Notes: a model not told the origin generated them from the sequence alone. Numbered from the stretch's first letter, positions 14,817 through 24,135 are shown. The stretch: DNA of 24,386 nt from JADJLQ01 sp034439915 (GCA_034439915.1 JAWXBI010000147.1:1-24386); one strand, 5' to 3'. Program-made: numbers and translations.

Positions 14817-14855
14817 ATGAAATCCAACATGGGACAAGTAACCCGGGCCCGGTGA
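14817..14855 (+). CDS. Possible 12-codon upstream reading frame coupled to sulP
   Basis: An ATG at 14817 opens a frame encoding MKSNMGQVTRAR whose TGA (14853-14855) overlaps the GTG start of sulP (14852-14854) in GTGA. This four-base overlap is the classical arrangement for translational coupling, and could help a weak GTG start. No Shine-Dalgarno is obvious before it. It may be chance. Confidence 0.3.
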   Translation: MKSNMGQVTRAR

Positions 14856-16438
14856 ATAATATATCTTCTTTAGGTTTTACTCAAAAAACCCGGTTTTACC
14901 TGGCTTCCATCCTAAGGCATGATCTGAAGGCCAGTATAACGGTTTTTTTTGTTGCACTGCCCCTCTGTCTGGGCATTTCACTGGCATCCAATACACCGGT
15001 CTATTCCGGGTTGATAGCCGGCATTATTGGAGGGCTGGTCGTCACGTTGTTCAGCAAGTCAGAACTCAGTGTCAGCGGTCCGGCCGCCGGTCTGGCTGCG
15101 ATAGCGACCACGGCTATCCAGGATATGGGTTCAATAAATTTATTTTTTATATCCGTAGCCCTGGCCGGTATTTTTCAATTTGTTTTAGGAATACTCAAAT
15201 TGGGAGGATTCACCCATTTTATCCCTTCTGCAGTCATTAAAGGTATGTTGGCGGCTATCGGGATTCTATTGATCTCAAAACAAATTCCACTGATTTTAGG
15301 ATATGACAAGCCCGATTTTTGGAGAAACGAATTGTTTAACATCCTGACCTTTGATCACGGGTTTAAAAATATTGAAAACCTATATTACGCTTCTTCCGGT
15401 GGCACGGTAATCATCTCCCTGACTGCTTTGCTGGTGCTGATTTTATGGAAAAAATATGCTTCGACCCGGATAACTTTTTTACCTACGTCTTTCATTACCG
15501 TCTTGTTTGGCATATTACTGGCTATGGTTTTGCATTCCTGGCTGCCGGCTCTGGATCTCAAACCAAGTCATTTTGTGCAGGTGCCCCATGCGGTTTTTTC
15601 TTCGATTAACTGGCCTGATTTTTCGCTCTTGTGGAAACCCGGGGACCTCAGCTCCCTGATTTGGAAAAACGCGATCCTCATTTGTTTTGTAGCCTCTCTG
15701 GAAACCTTGCTCAGCATCGCAGCTATCGATAAACTGGATCCAATGAACCGTATCACGCCACAAAATCAGGAACTGATGGCCCAGGGTACGGGCAATTTTT
15801 TAAGTGGATTATTAGGTGGGCTTCCAATTACCGCGGTGATTGTACGCAGTTCAGCCAATGCCGAAGCAGGGGCACGTTCCAAAGCATCCTCTTTCATTCA
15901 CGGCTTTTGGATCTTGCTGGCAGTCCTGATCGCAGTGCCCCTGCTCAATCGCATCCCTTATTGTGTTTTGGCCATACTGCTGATCCGTACAGGATACAAT
16001 CTGGCCAAACCCAGGATGTTAAAGGAAGTGTACCAGCAGGGAAGGGAACAATTTCTTCCTTTTATTTTTACCATTTTAGCTATTCTTTTTACCGACCTGT
16101 TGATTGGGGTTTTGATCGGGATCACCTACGCTATTTATTTTATGTTTAAACATACGTATGCGGCTGGTTTTCACCTTAAACAATTTTACGAAGGCCATTC
16201 TAAAAAATATACCATCACCTTAGATCAGCAGGTAAGTTTTCTCAATAAAAGAAGATTATCGGAAACCCTGGATAAAATTGAAGAATACAGCATCGTCGAA
16301 ATTAACGGACAGGACAGTACCTATATCGACCGGGATATCCTCGAAATCATCCAGGACTATAAAACAAAAGCGCTGCGAAAACATATCCAACTGAATACCG
16401 TCGGGATCCCTGAAGTCAGGACGATTGAGTTACACTAA
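14852..16438 (+). CDS. SulP-family inorganic anion transporter
   Basis: A multi-spanning inner-membrane transporter of 528 aa for an anion such as sulfate or bicarbonate. The N-terminal LRHDLKASITVFFVALPLCLGISLAS (about 22-46) and LSVSGPAAGLAAIATTAIQD (about 72-91) are SulP hallmarks, as is NFLSGLLGGLPITAVIVRSSAN around 310-335. About 10-12 hydrophobic segments are visible, then a C-terminal STAS-like domain of about 80 residues from KYTITLDQQVSFLN to the end, with EINGQDSTYIDRDILEII. Relatives in this phylum often sit beside a carbonic anhydrase, but none is present here, so bicarbonate transport is only a possibility. The start is a GTG; no ATG lies in a better position because the conserved region begins only about 22 residues later. 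The gene converges with priA across a heptamer repeat. Confidence 0.92.
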   Translation: MNNISSLGFTQKTRFYLASILRHDLKASITVFFVALPLCLGISLASNTPVYSGLIAGIIGGLVVTLFSKSELSVSGPAAGLAAIATTAIQDMGSINLFFISVALAGIFQFVLGILKLGGFTHFIPSAVIKGMLAAIGILLISKQIPLILGYDKPDFWRNELFNILTFDHGFKNIENLYYASSGGTVIISLTALLVLILWKKYASTRITFLPTSFITVLFGILLAMVLHSWLPALDLKPSHFVQVPHAVFSSINWPDFSLLWKPGDLSSLIWKNAILICFVASLETLLSIAAIDKLDPMNRITPQNQELMAQGTGNFLSGLLGGLPITAVIVRSSANAEAGARSKASSFIHGFWILLAVLIAVPLLNRIPYCVLAILLIRTGYNLAKPRMLKEVYQQGREQFLPFIFTILAILFTDLLIGVLIGITYAIYFMFKHTYAAGFHLKQFYEGHSKKYTITLDQQVSFLNKRRLSETLDKIEEYSIVEINGQDSTYIDRDILEIIQDYKTKALRKHIQLNTVGIPEVRTIELH

Positions 16439-16515
16439 TCAATGGTCAATGGTCAATGATCAATGGTCAATGATCAATTTTTAATGATCAATTTTCAATG
16501 ATCAATGATCAATCC
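16439..16515. repeat. Eleven in-phase 7-bp repeats (consensus TCAATGR) between convergent genes
   Basis: Starting on the base after the sulP stop, the sequence divides into eleven consecutive heptamers without any indel: TCAATGG and TCAATGA dominate, with TCAATTT twice, one TTAATGA and a last TCAATCC. The last unit supplies the TGA stop codon of priA on the minus strand (16509-16511). The array contains TGATCA palindromes and might fold, so it could serve as a bidirectional terminator; 7-bp arrays are also prone to copy-number change. Confidence 0.85.
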
Positions 16516-18998
16516 GGATCCACATCAATATTAAACCGGGTAGAAGATAAGCCGGGCTGTTTTAGCACTTCCTGTATATCAGACTTAATCTGAACTTTGA
16601 CCTCCCGGATCAACTGGGGGTTTTTTTCCATTTTAATCATCACGGTTCGCAGGTAAAAATTCCGGATACGCGCAATCGATGGCAACAAAGGACCGTGCAC
16701 TCGTTCGCCAAAAGAAGATTGCAGCGATCGGGTAAGTAAGACAGCAGCCAGGTCAGCCTGTGCTGGTTTTTTATGTTTGATCGTTATTTCTATTAACCTG
16801 GTAAATGGTGGATAATGAGACAAAGCACGGTCTGTCATTTCCTTATTGGCCATACCGGTATAATCGTAGTGCAAAATGTATTTGAGCACCTCATGTTGCA
16901 GGTTATACGATTGTAAAATCACCCTGCCTTGTTTGTTTTTCCTGCCCGCCCGTCCAGCTACCTGGGTCAATAATTGATAAGCTCTTTCATTGGACCGGTA
17001 ATCGGGATAATAAAAAATAGAATCAGCCTGCAATATGCCCACCAGTCCCACATGATCAAAATCCAATCCTTTACTCAGCATCTGGGTACCTACGAGGATA
17101 TCGATTTCACGCAATTCAAACTGGTCCAGCAATTCCTGGTAAGATGATTTAGTCCTGGCAGTATCCAGGTCCAGCCTTTTTATCCTGGCTTGCGGGTACA
17201 TAGCTTTGAGTTCCTGCTCCAGTTTTTCTGTACCAAAACCTCTCAGGGAGATGGTCGCTTTTTCACAATCCGGACAAGTTTCAAACAACGGGCGTTGGTA
17301 TCCGCAATAATGACAAATGAGTTTGTTTAAATATTTATGATAGGTGAGACTGACATCACAATTGGGGCACATGGCATGCCAGTGGCAATTGGAGCAATGT
17401 TGTTGCGGGGCATATCCTCTTCTGTTTTGAAAAAGAATAATTTGTTCATTTTGCCGCAGGGACCTTACAATCGCTTCATCCAGGGTAGGGGTGATGATCA
17501 CCGGTGTTTCTTTTCCTTTGTTTTCAGTGTAGAGGTCCACCAATTCTATTTCCGGCAAGGGTATATCCCCATATCGGTTTTTCAGAGTCGCAAATCCATA
17601 CTTTTGTTTTTTTGAATGAAACCAACTTTCTATGGAAGGGGTGGCACTTCCCAGGATTACTTTTGCCTGTGACTGGGCTGCCAGCCAGATGGCCATATCA
17701 CGGGCTTGATACCTGGGGTCCCTTTCGTTTTGTTTATAGGAAGGATCATGCTCTTCATCGACTATGACCAGCTTCAAATTTTTAAAAGGCAGGAATATTC
17801 CGGAACGGGCGGTCAGGGTAACCGGAGCCCCCGATAGCACACCTTTCCAGGTTTCAATTCGTTCTTTCTGGCTTAACCTGGAATGATAGAGTAATAGATT
17901 TTGGCCCAGTGATTTTTTTAACCTGGAAATCAGGTGGGTGGTCAATGCAATTTCAGGCAATAAATAAAGTACCTGACCTCCTGCTTCCACCGTTTCACGG
18001 ATCAATTCACTGTATATCCGGGTCTTACCGCTTCCGGTAACGCCATGAAGTAAAACGACATTAGTATTTGCGTCAAACGAAGTCTTTATATCCTTTAGAG
18101 ATTGTTCCTGATCAGGGGTCAGGGGAGGTAATATAATATCCAGGGTTTGAATCTGATTGCGAGGCACCACTCTTTTCTCCAGGTTGAAGATCCCTTTTTT
18201 TTCCAATGCCTTTAATACGGATGCACTCAGCACAACATGCCTGGCCAGTTCTTTTTTGGCGATTTCGGGTTTAGGTCTTGCATATTGAATAAACGCGAGC
18301 AAAACCTGGGTTTGAAGCTCAGATCGAGTGACCAGGTCGAGCGCCTGAACCATAAAATCCGGATCTCCCTGGTACCTCGGATTGAGCACAACAAATTCTT
18401 CTTTTTTATCTTGCAGACCGGCCTCCAACTCCTCTTCGATCAGTATGATCCCATTGGCGACCAGGTTGTCGATTATTTTTTTGATGGTTTTTCGGTTTAA
18501 TATTTTTTGGACTTCATTGATAGTAAGGGCCGTGCGCACCGACAACGCTTCTGCTATGAGATATTCCTGGTCGTTTAATTCAGAAAAGTCCTGGTCAAAA
18601 TCGGGATGTAATATGATTCTTGATTCACTGTCCAGTTTAAAAGCCGCGGGTAAAGCCGCAGCCATCACTTCACCAATACCACAACAATAATAAGAAGCCA
18701 TCCATTCCCAGGTTTTTAGCTGAAATGGTGTCACGATGGGACTATCATCGAGGACGGATAAGATGGGTTTTATCCGGGAAGGGATCTCCGGTTCGCGATA
18801 CAATTCAGCAATGATACCGGCGTAGAGTTTACTTCTGCCAAATTGTACTTCGACCCTTATGCCGGGCTGCATTTTGGGAATCAAATCTTCAGGAACGTGA
18901 TAGGAATACGGTTTGTCCAGGTTCAATGGCAGTATGACCCGGGCAAATAGATTGTGCGGGGCATCAAAACTTTTATTTTCACCTGAAATTTCCTGCAT
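16509..18998 (-). CDS. priA: Primosomal protein N' (PriA helicase)
   Basis: A superfamily 2 DNA helicase that restarts stalled replication forks by binding fork structures and loading the replicative helicase. It shows the N-terminal 3'-DNA-binding part beginning FARVILPLNLDKPYSYHVP, Walker A GVTGSGKT (about 319-326 from this start), Walker B DEEH (414-417), GSATPS motif III, eight zinc-binding cysteines in CSNC, CPNC, CHYC and CPDC (about 535-578), RGFGTEKLEQEL and the C-terminal helicase motifs GTQMLSKGLDFDHV and QVAGRAGR. The motif usually written GTRSALF reads TARSGIF. The ATG at 18998 gives 829 aa; an upstream in-frame TTG at 19073 would add 25 residues before the conserved region and is less likely. 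It converges on sulP. Confidence 0.96.
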   Translation of the reverse strand: MQEISGENKSFDAPHNLFARVILPLNLDKPYSYHVPEDLIPKMQPGIRVEVQFGRSKLYAGIIAELYREPEIPSRIKPILSVLDDSPIVTPFQLKTWEWMASYYCCGIGEVMAAALPAAFKLDSESRIILHPDFDQDFSELNDQEYLIAEALSVRTALTINEVQKILNRKTIKKIIDNLVANGIILIEEELEAGLQDKKEEFVVLNPRYQGDPDFMVQALDLVTRSELQTQVLLAFIQYARPKPEIAKKELARHVVLSASVLKALEKKGIFNLEKRVVPRNQIQTLDIILPPLTPDQEQSLKDIKTSFDANTNVVLLHGVTGSGKTRIYSELIRETVEAGGQVLYLLPEIALTTHLISRLKKSLGQNLLLYHSRLSQKERIETWKGVLSGAPVTLTARSGIFLPFKNLKLVIVDEEHDPSYKQNERDPRYQARDMAIWLAAQSQAKVILGSATPSIESWFHSKKQKYGFATLKNRYGDIPLPEIELVDLYTENKGKETPVIITPTLDEAIVRSLRQNEQIILFQNRRGYAPQQHCSNCHWHAMCPNCDVSLTYHKYLNKLICHYCGYQRPLFETCPDCEKATISLRGFGTEKLEQELKAMYPQARIKRLDLDTARTKSSYQELLDQFELREIDILVGTQMLSKGLDFDHVGLVGILQADSIFYYPDYRSNERAYQLLTQVAGRAGRKNKQGRVILQSYNLQHEVLKYILHYDYTGMANKEMTDRALSHYPPFTRLIEITIKHKKPAQADLAAVLLTRSLQSSFGERVHGPLLPSIARIRNFYLRTVMIKMEKNPQLIREVKVQIKSDIQEVLKQPGLSSTRFNIDVDPD

Positions 18999-19319
18999 GT
19001 TCGCCTGCAAATTAAAGACTTTAGGATAATCGGTATGGTTTTGAATAGGGGTGCAAAGTATTTTCCTGGCCAAGTGTCAACAGGATAATCCCGTTTTATC
19101 ATTGGGGTTGAAAAAAATCATCTAATTGAAATAAATCCCGGATTGAAATGGTTAGAAACAATTAATTGCATTTCACCTCCATAAGCCCACGATTTAAATC
19201 GTGGGCTATGGGGTCGATATCAAAATTTTCTACGGATTAAATTCCCATTAAAAGGCCAGCCTTCAACTTTCGCAGAAAAACTTCCAGAACACGTTTCCTT
19301 TCCGGTTAATTTTACCACC
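18999..19319. other. 321-base divergent intergenic region with a perfect 24-bp palindrome
   Basis: This gap separates divergent priA and the trypsin-like gene. It carries one perfect palindrome (listed separately) and otherwise AT-rich sequence without a recognisable gene. A minus-strand TAATTTG at 19008-19014 near the priA ATG is a weak -7-like match. Confidence 0.6.
19179..19212. repeat. REP-like palindrome
   Basis: AGCCCACGATTT and AAATCGTGGGCT meet without a spacer at 19184-19207, giving a perfect 24-bp palindrome; flanking CCAT and ATGG extend the stem with a single bulged A on the left. As it lies between divergent genes it is not placed as a terminator. Its form resembles the dispersed hairpin repeats (REP/RAYT type) found in Bacteroidota; whether it recurs in this genome cannot be seen here. 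Confidence 0.7.
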
Positions 19320-20159
19320 ATGACCTGGATTTATCTCCTTTTATGGTTAATTCAACCTGTTGGGGTGATCCGACACGGTATTGATAAACAAAGGAGTATA
19401 GAACTGGCCCATCAAAAAGAATATCAATGTGTCGGCCTTATGCGCCAGCATTCCCGGGTCAGGGGTAGTTGTGTTTTGATCCATCCCAGAATCGTACTGA
19501 CAGCCGCACATACCCTGGTCAAACTCACACCGAATACCCCATTGATGATCCAGTTTGACTCCCTTGAGATTGTGGTCGATTCCTTCCTCTTGCATCCCTG
19601 GTATCAATCCCGAAAGGAGGCCGATCTGGCTTTGATCTATCTTTCAGATCGCGTGACCTCCATGGAGCCGGCTATTTTAAATAAAGACCGGACGGTAACC
19701 GGGTTAATGAGCACTTCTGTTGGCTGGGGCAATTTCAGCATAGCCAACGACCCGGGAAGTATAGTAGATGCCGGCAGGTTCAAATCAGCAGGGACCAATG
19801 TGTTGGACTCGCTGGTGGGTAATCTCTTACCGGATGGCCAAATACCGTATTTATATGCAGATTTTGATCACCCCGAAAACCCCGACTTCAACCGCAGTGG
19901 TAGTGCTTTGGGCACTGCAATGGAATTTGGCCTGGATGGTGGTGATAGCGGAGGAGGCATGTTTGTCCATGTGAATGGTAAGACTATGCTGACAGGTATC
20001 AATGCTATCCAAAATAAAAACATCGCCGACATCATCCGCACCAAATCCTTTTATGGAAGTTCCAGTCAATGGGTGCGTATTTCTGTTTTCAGAAAATGGA
20101 TTAAAAAAGAGATTAAAAAATTTGAGCGCAGAAGCGCAATTGCCGATAAATCGGATTAA
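19320..20159 (+). CDS. Trypsin-like serine protease (S1 family), secreted
   Basis: A chymotrypsin-fold protease of 279 aa. The triad is complete: His64 in VLTAAHTL, Asp102 in EADLALIYL, and Ser210 in LDGGDSGGGMF. The short hydrophobic N-terminus MTWIYLLLWLIQPVGV is a plausible signal peptide, and the basic segment IRHGIDKQRSIELAHQ may be a short propeptide before the mature domain. A possible disulfide pair, Cys37-Cys51, flanks the loop before the His box as in the 42-58 bond of trypsins. The C-terminus ends in a basic helix (KKEIKKFERR). It has no PDZ domain, so it is not DegP-like. Its substrate is unknown. It stands alone, between the REP-like palindrome and the YitT gene. Confidence 0.9.
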   Translation: MTWIYLLLWLIQPVGVIRHGIDKQRSIELAHQKEYQCVGLMRQHSRVRGSCVLIHPRIVLTAAHTLVKLTPNTPLMIQFDSLEIVVDSFLLHPWYQSRKEADLALIYLSDRVTSMEPAILNKDRTVTGLMSTSVGWGNFSIANDPGSIVDAGRFKSAGTNVLDSLVGNLLPDGQIPYLYADFDHPENPDFNRSGSALGTAMEFGLDGGDSGGGMFVHVNGKTMLTGINAIQNKNIADIIRTKSFYGSSSQWVRISVFRKWIKKEIKKFERRSAIADKSD

Positions 20160-20306
20160 ATAAAAAAAATGTCGATAAAAACCATTGAAACCGGTATAGA
20201 TCATCGGGGTTGACCCAAAATTGAATCAGGCGGAGTATTCTGATCCACGTTAAGCATTCTCAATCTATTTTGATATATTAGCAAAATTCAATAGCTTATT
20301 TTATAG

Positions 20307-21278
20307 ATGAATCGAATCTGGCAAAAACTTATAGTCCGGAGTGTTTTAAATAAAAACAAAGACACCCATCCAGGCCGGTATTCTGATTTTGAAATGGCTA
20401 AAGGGTTTCGGGAGCTGCGTATTACAGTGACCCGGTACGTAAAGGATTTTATCTTAATCACCATGGGCATATTCAGTGCGGCTTTTGGGTTTAAAGGGTT
20501 TTTATTGACTAATAATTTTATTGATGGCGGGGCTACCGGGATTTCCTTATTGATTTCCAGTCTTACCCCTATTCCACTTTCTTTATTGCTGATTGCCGTC
20601 AATAGTCCGTTCATATTATTGGGATCGCAGATTATCGGCAAAGGATTTGCCCTGAAAACGGCCCTGGCGATTTCAGGACTGGCGCTGGTGGTAGGCACGG
20701 TGAGTTTCCCCAACGTGACCAATGACAGTTTATTGGTTGCCGTGTTTGGCGGATTTTTTCTGGGTGCAGGCATCGGATTGTCCGTGAGGGGCGGGGCAGT
20801 CATCGATGGCACTGAAATCCTCGCCATCTACCTCAGCCGGAAACTGGGGACTACGATCGGGGATATCATCATCCTGATCAATGTGGTGATATTTTCTGCC
20901 GCAGCTTATTTTCTGGGCATTGAGATAGCGCTGTATTCCATGATCACGTATTTATCCGCATCCAAGACCCTGGATTTTATTATTGAAGGGATAGAGGAAT
21001 ATATGGGGGTGACTATCATATCGACCCATCACGATGAGATTCGTCTGATGATTGTCAACAACCTTGGGCGGGGATTTACTGTCTATTCCGGCAAGAGGGG
21101 ATTTGGCAAGACCGGAGAAACAAAGGAAACGGAGATCCTGTATACCGTGGTGACCCGGCTGGAGCTCAATAAACTCAATACTGAGATTGAAAAAATAGAC
21201 CCCAATGCATTCATCGTGATGAGCAGTATCAAGGATACCAAAGGGGGAATGATCAAAAAAAGACCTTTGAAACACTAA
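20307..21278 (+). CDS. YitT-family membrane protein (DUF161/DUF2179)
   Basis: A 323-aa inner-membrane protein. After a charged N-terminal region of about 45 residues, five or six hydrophobic segments follow with the family motif GFLLTNNFIDGGATGISLL (about 64-82), a helix with SLLLIAVNSPFILLG, and GGFFLGAGIGLSVRGGAVIDGTEILA (about 148-173). The C-terminal 90 residues form the soluble DUF2179 domain, with GVTIISTHHDEI and LYTVVTRLELNKLNTEI. Function in the family is not established; some relatives are linked to spore or pH phenotypes in Firmicutes. The N-terminal extension before the first helix is longer than in many relatives, so a start at Met30 is possible. It sits alone, 147 bases after the protease. 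Confidence 0.88.
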   Translation: MNRIWQKLIVRSVLNKNKDTHPGRYSDFEMAKGFRELRITVTRYVKDFILITMGIFSAAFGFKGFLLTNNFIDGGATGISLLISSLTPIPLSLLLIAVNSPFILLGSQIIGKGFALKTALAISGLALVVGTVSFPNVTNDSLLVAVFGGFFLGAGIGLSVRGGAVIDGTEILAIYLSRKLGTTIGDIIILINVVIFSAAAYFLGIEIALYSMITYLSASKTLDFIIEGIEEYMGVTIISTHHDEIRLMIVNNLGRGFTVYSGKRGFGKTGETKETEILYTVVTRLELNKLNTEIEKIDPNAFIVMSSIKDTKGGMIKKRPLKH

Positions 21279-21396
21279 CAATGATTATACTTTGGCGTTC
21301 GATTAAACGATTTCCTGACCAAGATGAAGGACAGACCAAAGGCTAAAAAGCAAAATTTATTAACTCCTGGCCGAAGCCTGGTGTAAAAACTAAATC

Positions 21397-22356
21397 ATGC
21401 AAACCTATCTTAAATCAAGTCTCAGCTTATTCCTGATTATTACACTATTTAGAACCTCGGGGTACGCACAATCCTGGACACCACCGGCTGATGAAGCGCG
21501 TTGCCCCTGCAAATGGGGAGTAGCCGATGAACGAGGATCAGCTAATCATATGAAACCCGAAACTGTACTGCGGGCAACCAGGCTGATCAAAACCGGTAAT
21601 ATCATTGAACTGGGCCAGGTACTCGAAGCAACCATGCCCTTCTTTGGTACCCGCAGTTTTGTCGTCCAAACAAAACGCACTGTAGTCTATCCTCAAACCA
21701 ACCACCGGGGCAGCAATGAAGAATACATTACTGGTGAATTGGGTCAAATCGGAACTCAATTTGATGGATTTGCACACCAGACTATTGGCAACAGCCTGTA
21801 TAATTGTTTCAAACTGGATGATATCGCAACCCGCAACGGCTTTCAAAAACTGGGTGTTGAAAAAGTAGGTTCATTGATGACCAGAGGTGTACTGATTGAT
21901 ATTGCAGGGCTAAAAGGGGTCGAGATGTTGCCGGAAAACCATGAAATAACGGCAGAGGAAATCGAACAAGCCTTAGTCAAACAGAAATTAGTTTTGCAGC
22001 CGGGCGATGCTATAATTATCCACACCGGCTACGGCAAGTTGTGGAATAAAGACAATGGACGCTACACTAAAAGTAATCCCGGCATAGGGATTGCCGCGGC
22101 GAATTGGCTCGCGAAACAAGATCCTATGTTGGTCGGTTCAGACAACGGTTCCATTGAAGTCAATCCAAATCCAGATCCGAATATCTCCTTACCCGTGCAT
22201 CAAATTATGCTGGTCATCAACGGTATCCACCTCCTGGAAAATATGAAACTTGACGAATTAGCGACAAAGGGTATTCAAGAATTTGCATTGATTGTACAAC
22301 CTTTGAAAATACAGGGCGGAACGGGTTCGACAGTAGCTCCCATTGCAGTATATTAA
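21397..22356 (+). CDS. Cyclase-family (kynurenine-formamidase-like) exported hydrolase
   Basis: A protein of the pfam04199 cyclase family (metal-dependent amidases and lactonases such as KynB and isatin hydrolase), 319 aa. The N-terminus is a signal peptide ending near GYAQS (about residue 25), so the enzyme is exported. The metal motif, normally H-x-G-T-H-x-D-x3-H, reads Gln117-Ile-Gly-Thr-Gln121-Phe-Asp123-x3-His127; aspartate and the last histidine are kept, two histidines are glutamine. The downstream part has HTGYGKLW (209-216), GSDNGSIEVNP (248-257) and PVHQIMLVINGIHLLENM (266-283), the usual C-terminal features of the longer subgroup. The substrate is unknown. It may precede the amidohydrolase gene in a unit, but 132 bases separate them. 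Confidence 0.85.
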   Translation: MQTYLKSSLSLFLIITLFRTSGYAQSWTPPADEARCPCKWGVADERGSANHMKPETVLRATRLIKTGNIIELGQVLEATMPFFGTRSFVVQTKRTVVYPQTNHRGSNEEYITGELGQIGTQFDGFAHQTIGNSLYNCFKLDDIATRNGFQKLGVEKVGSLMTRGVLIDIAGLKGVEMLPENHEITAEEIEQALVKQKLVLQPGDAIIIHTGYGKLWNKDNGRYTKSNPGIGIAAANWLAKQDPMLVGSDNGSIEVNPNPDPNISLPVHQIMLVINGIHLLENMKLDELATKGIQEFALIVQPLKIQGGTGSTVAPIAVY

Positions 22357-22488
22357 ATTCAAAAGGAATAACTGTTTCGACTCATTTGCAAATGAATACA
22401 GGACCTCTTTAACCAGGAGTCTTCCATTATTAATCCGGGACATTCTTTTATAATATTGTAATACATTTAGCAATTAAATTTTCATGCT

Positions 22489-24135
22489 ATGAATTGGTTC
22501 AGTTTCCTATTGATTTTTATTTGCCTTTTTCTTCAAAATTGCAAACCCAAAAACGCAGCACCTGATATTCTGATTACTCATGCCACGATATGGAACGATG
22601 GCAAATTGTTGGATTTCGATGCCATCTCCGTCAAAAATGAATATATAGTATCCATAGGAAAATCCGATGATCTGATTAAAACCGCTTCTGCTCAAACCCG
22701 TATAATAAATGCGCAATCCGGCTTGATATGCCCTGGCTTTATCGATGCCCATGTCCATTTCCTTCAAGCAGGATTCAACCTGAGTTCTGTTCAGTTGAGA
22801 GACGCATCCACCCCACAAGAGTTTATTTCAAGGATAAAACAATATGTATCCACCGTCCCTAAGGGAAGCTGGATTACTGGAGGGGATTGGAACCATGAGC
22901 TCTGGGGAGGACAGTTGCCGGAAAGAGGGTGGATCGATTCCATCAGCACCGACCACCCTATAGCCATCAACCGCCTGGACGGTCATATGATCTTATGCAA
23001 TTCCAAAGCTATGGCCTTAGCCGGTATCACCGATGAAGTGAAAAATGTCGCAGGTGGAGAAATTCCAAGAAACGCTCAAAACAAGGTGATTGGCATTTTT
23101 AAGGATAATGCAGCCGATCTTATTTTTGCCAAAATACCTCCGGTGGATTCAATAGCTGAGGACCGGGCTTTGGCATCCGCTATGAAATACGTTGCTTCCC
23201 ATGGGATCACAGGCATACATCATATGGGAAACTTTGGCGACCTGGAAACATTTCGACGCAACAAGTCCAAACTGACCACCAGAATATATGCTGCTACCCC
23301 ATTAAGTCAATGGAACCAGCTTAAATCTTATATTGAAAAAAATGGAAGAGGAGATTCCCTTCTTCATTGGGGTATGCTCAAAGGATTTATGGATGGATCG
23401 CTGGGATCCCATACGGCTGCCATGTTTGAAGACTTTACGGATAAACCCGGTGATAAAGGATTCCTGATCAACCCGCTGGATTCTATATCCAAGTGGATAA
23501 AGGATGCAGATCAGGCCGGCCTGCATATTGCAGTCCACGCTATCGGAGACAAAGCGATCTCCGATCTTATCGATCAATTTAAATCAGTACAAGCCGTCAA
23601 CCGTCAAAAAGATCGGCGGTGGAGAATAGAACATACCCAACATCCCAGAACAGTTGATATCCAGCGAATGGCCGACCTTCAAATCATCGCAAGTATGCAG
23701 CCTTATCATGCGATTGATGACGGGTGTTGGGCTGAAAAAGTATTGGGTAGTGAACGGATCAAAACGACGTATGCATTTTCCAGTTTAATAAAAGCAGGTG
23801 TGAAATTGGCTTTCGGCAGTGATTGGTTTGTAGCGCCACCGGTACCACTTTTGGGGATTTATGCTGCAGTGACCCGACAAACATTGGATGGAAAAAATCC
23901 GGGAGGATGGGTGCCTGAGGAAAAAATATCGGTGGATGAAGCGTTGTCAGCGTATACCTCAGGGGCGGCTTATGCAGGATTTGATCATCACCACATCGGA
24001 AGTATAAAGCCGGGTTACTTGGCAGATCTGGTCCTTTTGGATCAGGATATCCGTCAAATTGAGCCGGATTCGATAAAACAGGTCAAGGTGCTTTGGACGA
24101 TGATGGGTGGAAAATTTATTTATAACCGGGATTAG
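22489..24135 (+). CDS. Amidohydrolase-family lipoprotein, YtcJ-like (amidohydrolase 3)
   Basis: A metal-dependent hydrolase of the amidohydrolase superfamily with a TIM-barrel, 548 aa. A lipoprotein signal ends at Cys18 in FLQNC. The beta-sandwich start DILITHATIWNDGKL (26-40) leads into CPGFIDAHVHF with His88 and His90, the two metal ligands after strand 1. Later motifs are GGDWNHELWGGQLPERGWID, a strand with HAIGDKA, WRIEHTQHP and FGSDW, followed by the C-terminal sandwich with GSIKPGYLADLVLLDQDI, the standard end of the family. The reaction could be hydrolysis of an N-acyl, amide or cyclic amide bond; the substrate is unknown. The full chain is present and ends about 20 bases before the first hairpin repeat. 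Confidence 0.92.
   Translation: MNWFSFLLIFICLFLQNCKPKNAAPDILITHATIWNDGKLLDFDAISVKNEYIVSIGKSDDLIKTASAQTRIINAQSGLICPGFIDAHVHFLQAGFNLSSVQLRDASTPQEFISRIKQYVSTVPKGSWITGGDWNHELWGGQLPERGWIDSISTDHPIAINRLDGHMILCNSKAMALAGITDEVKNVAGGEIPRNAQNKVIGIFKDNAADLIFAKIPPVDSIAEDRALASAMKYVASHGITGIHHMGNFGDLETFRRNKSKLTTRIYAATPLSQWNQLKSYIEKNGRGDSLLHWGMLKGFMDGSLGSHTAAMFEDFTDKPGDKGFLINPLDSISKWIKDADQAGLHIAVHAIGDKAISDLIDQFKSVQAVNRQKDRRWRIEHTQHPRTVDIQRMADLQIIASMQPYHAIDDGCWAEKVLGSERIKTTYAFSSLIKAGVKLAFGSDWFVAPPVPLLGIYAAVTRQTLDGKNPGGWVPEEKISVDEALSAYTSGAAYAGFDHHHIGSIKPGYLADLVLLDQDIRQIEPDSIKQVKVLWTMMGGKFIYNRD

Noticed and set aside
18999..19073. Upstream TTG start that would lengthen PriA by 25 residues.
   Set aside because: The conserved PriA start begins after Met26 of that version, and an ATG at 18998 is closer to it.
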